Part shown: one piece after another, positions 4,551 to 5,342 of the stretch
Position numbering within the stretch: position 1 is the first letter of the stretch
Layout of the letters: each line of letters starts with the position of its first letter
DNA from: an uncultured Burkholderiaceae bacterium
GTDB taxonomy: Bacteria > Pseudomonadota > Gammaproteobacteria > Burkholderiales > Burkholderiaceae
NCBI GenBank assembly: GCA_937871985.1
Contig: CALMPB010000117.1
Coordinates: 1 to 5,342, forward strand
Direction: 5' to 3'
DNA: 5,342 bases
The notes under the pieces: generated by a model
The model's input: the letters and a program-made list of their open reading frames with translations, nothing else
Told to the model about the DNA's origin: nothing
Database searches by the model: none
Made by a program: the position numbers and the translations under genes

Positions 4551-5153
4551 TACGAACTCGGCGTGCTCGTCTCTCGCGCGGGAGGGCGTTCGCGATTTCT
4601 GCGGGTGCGAGACGCGCAAGGCGATCTGGTTGCGACCAGAGCCTACTTTCCGGCCCGCTTTCGGGAATCGATAAGGCAGAAGACCCGCTGGATACATGGA
4701 ATCGCCTTTCAGGGCTGGGAACGGCTCGGCTGGGAAGGAGGGGGCGCAGACACCTGGATGGCCCTGCGCGATCGGCGCGGACCGCTCACCGCGATCGTAC
4801 TTGCCTGCAGCTATGCGCTGATCCTGGTGGAGGGTGTTCTGGGCGTGCCGCGAATCTTCGGTTGGTCGGCAAGCATGCCGCCGCCGCCGATCCTGGGGTG
4901 GATGATCGCGATAGGCCTGTTCAGTCTGATCTGGCGCAGTTTGATGCGGGCTCTGTTCACCGGCCGCGAATATGGCCTGGCGCAAGGGTTCTGGGCGATC
5001 CTGCGCATTCCCGTGGCCAACTACATCGCGATCATGGCGGGCCGGGATGCGCTGTCTTCCTACGTCAAGACGCTGCGAGGCGGGCAGGTCATCTGGGACA
5101 AGACGCGGCATGACGCACATCCTGCCGCCGCCGGTGGAGTGCTTGCAGCATGA
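4551..5153 (+). pseudogene. 5'-truncated NfrB-like membrane glycosyltransferase (C-terminal part)
   Basis: The surviving frame begins with YELG, the end of the typical (E)DYELG block of the glycosyltransferase 2 domain. It carries the QxxRW motif as QKTRW (4677-4691) followed by GIAFQGWERLGW. Two membrane regions follow (roughly 4800-4860 and 4890-4945), and the frame ends with the VIWDKTRH block found at the C-terminus of this family, which is related to phage N4 adsorption protein B. Family members have 400 or more residues, with N-terminal membrane helices and the nucleotide-sugar-binding aspartates; all of that is missing. A TAA at 4548 closes the frame immediately upstream. A GTG at 4563 could start a 196-residue product, but it has no ribosome site and would lack catalysis. 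No C-terminal MshEN domain is present. The ATGA overlap (5150-5153) with the next gene shows the original operon structure is retained. Confidence 0.8.
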
Positions 5154-5342
5154 GCGTGGCACAGCAATTTCGCGGTCAGCCTCTCGTCGCCCTGCTGGCG
5201 GTGCTCGCCGGCTGGATGGGCGGGCGGGTGTCGACCTGGGACGGTTCCTGGCCCACTGAAGCCAAGGCGATCCATGCTGCCCCTTTCCATTCCAGCGGCT
5301 CGATTGGACTTGGCAGTTCAGACGGCGACGAGCCCTCGGCCG
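5150..5342 (+). CDS. Membrane-anchored or exported protein, N-terminal part only
   Basis: The 64 visible residues start with a short polar stretch, then one hydrophobic segment (PLVALLAVLAGWMGGRV, about residues 11-27), then a Gly/Ser/Asp-rich, probably disordered region. This is a signal peptide or N-terminal anchor followed by periplasmic sequence. The ATG overlaps the stop of the glycosyltransferase remnant as ATGA, so the two were translationally coupled. In nfrB-type loci the partner is often an outer-membrane or periplasmic protein involved in surface polysaccharide export or phage N4 adsorption; that role is inferred from position only. Loss of the 5' part of the upstream gene may have removed its promoter. 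The frame is open to the window end. Confidence 0.7.
   Translation, partial: MSVAQQFRGQPLVALLAVLAGWMGGRVSTWDGSWPTEAKAIHAAPFHSSGSIGLGSSDGDEPSA

Noticed and set aside
4549..4559. TAATACGAACTC resembling the start of a T7 promoter.
   Set aside because: It has an extra base and lacks the CACTATAGGG part. TACGAACTC is the YEL codon stretch of the glycosyltransferase remnant.
4491..5162. 223-codon frame on the minus strand.
   Set aside because: It is antisense to the glycosyltransferase remnant, is rich in Arg, Pro and His as expected for a shadow frame, and has no family resemblance.

Overview
The window looks like a chromosomal segment of a GC-rich alphaproteobacterium. Two things suggest a sphingomonad: an NfrB-type glycosyltransferase remnant followed by an overlapping membrane-anchored protein gene at the right edge, and a sulfur-oxidation module at the left. 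The placement is an inference from protein resemblance and codon use. No rRNA, tRNA or CRISPR array is visible.

Left part (1-2450): a compact reactive-sulfur/peroxide module built around one divergent promoter. Leftward run a persulfide dioxygenase-type metallo-beta-lactamase-fold gene and a YeeE/YedE sulfur-transport gene, which overlap by ATGA; the second runs off the window. Rightward run a Prx6-type peroxiredoxin and an ArsR-family repressor of the BigR/SqrR type, which also overlap by ATGA. The 57-90 bp between the divergent genes carry AT-rich inverted repeats that overlap predicted promoter elements in both directions, the expected layout for control by the ArsR protein. The likely logic: the regulator senses persulfide or oxidant through cysteines and releases both operons, one to import and oxidise sulfane sulfur, the other to reduce peroxide or persulfide. 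The regulator's cysteines do not sit at the positions I recall for BigR/SqrR.

Middle part (2451-4550): lower-GC accessory DNA. It holds a VOC-fold gene with a TTG start, a gene-poor stretch with a possible decayed IS5-type transposase fragment, two unrecognised convergent small genes (85 and 96 aa), and a striking inverted-repeat structure (4215-4341) directly upstream of the 96-aa gene. A pair of dyad-containing direct repeats follows (4344-4438).

Right part (4551-5342): the 3' end of an nfrB-like glycosyltransferase gene whose 5' part is missing. Recognisable homology starts abruptly at about 4551, so the accessory segment appears to have replaced the rest of the gene. An ATGA-overlapping gene for a membrane-anchored or secreted protein follows and continues beyond the window.
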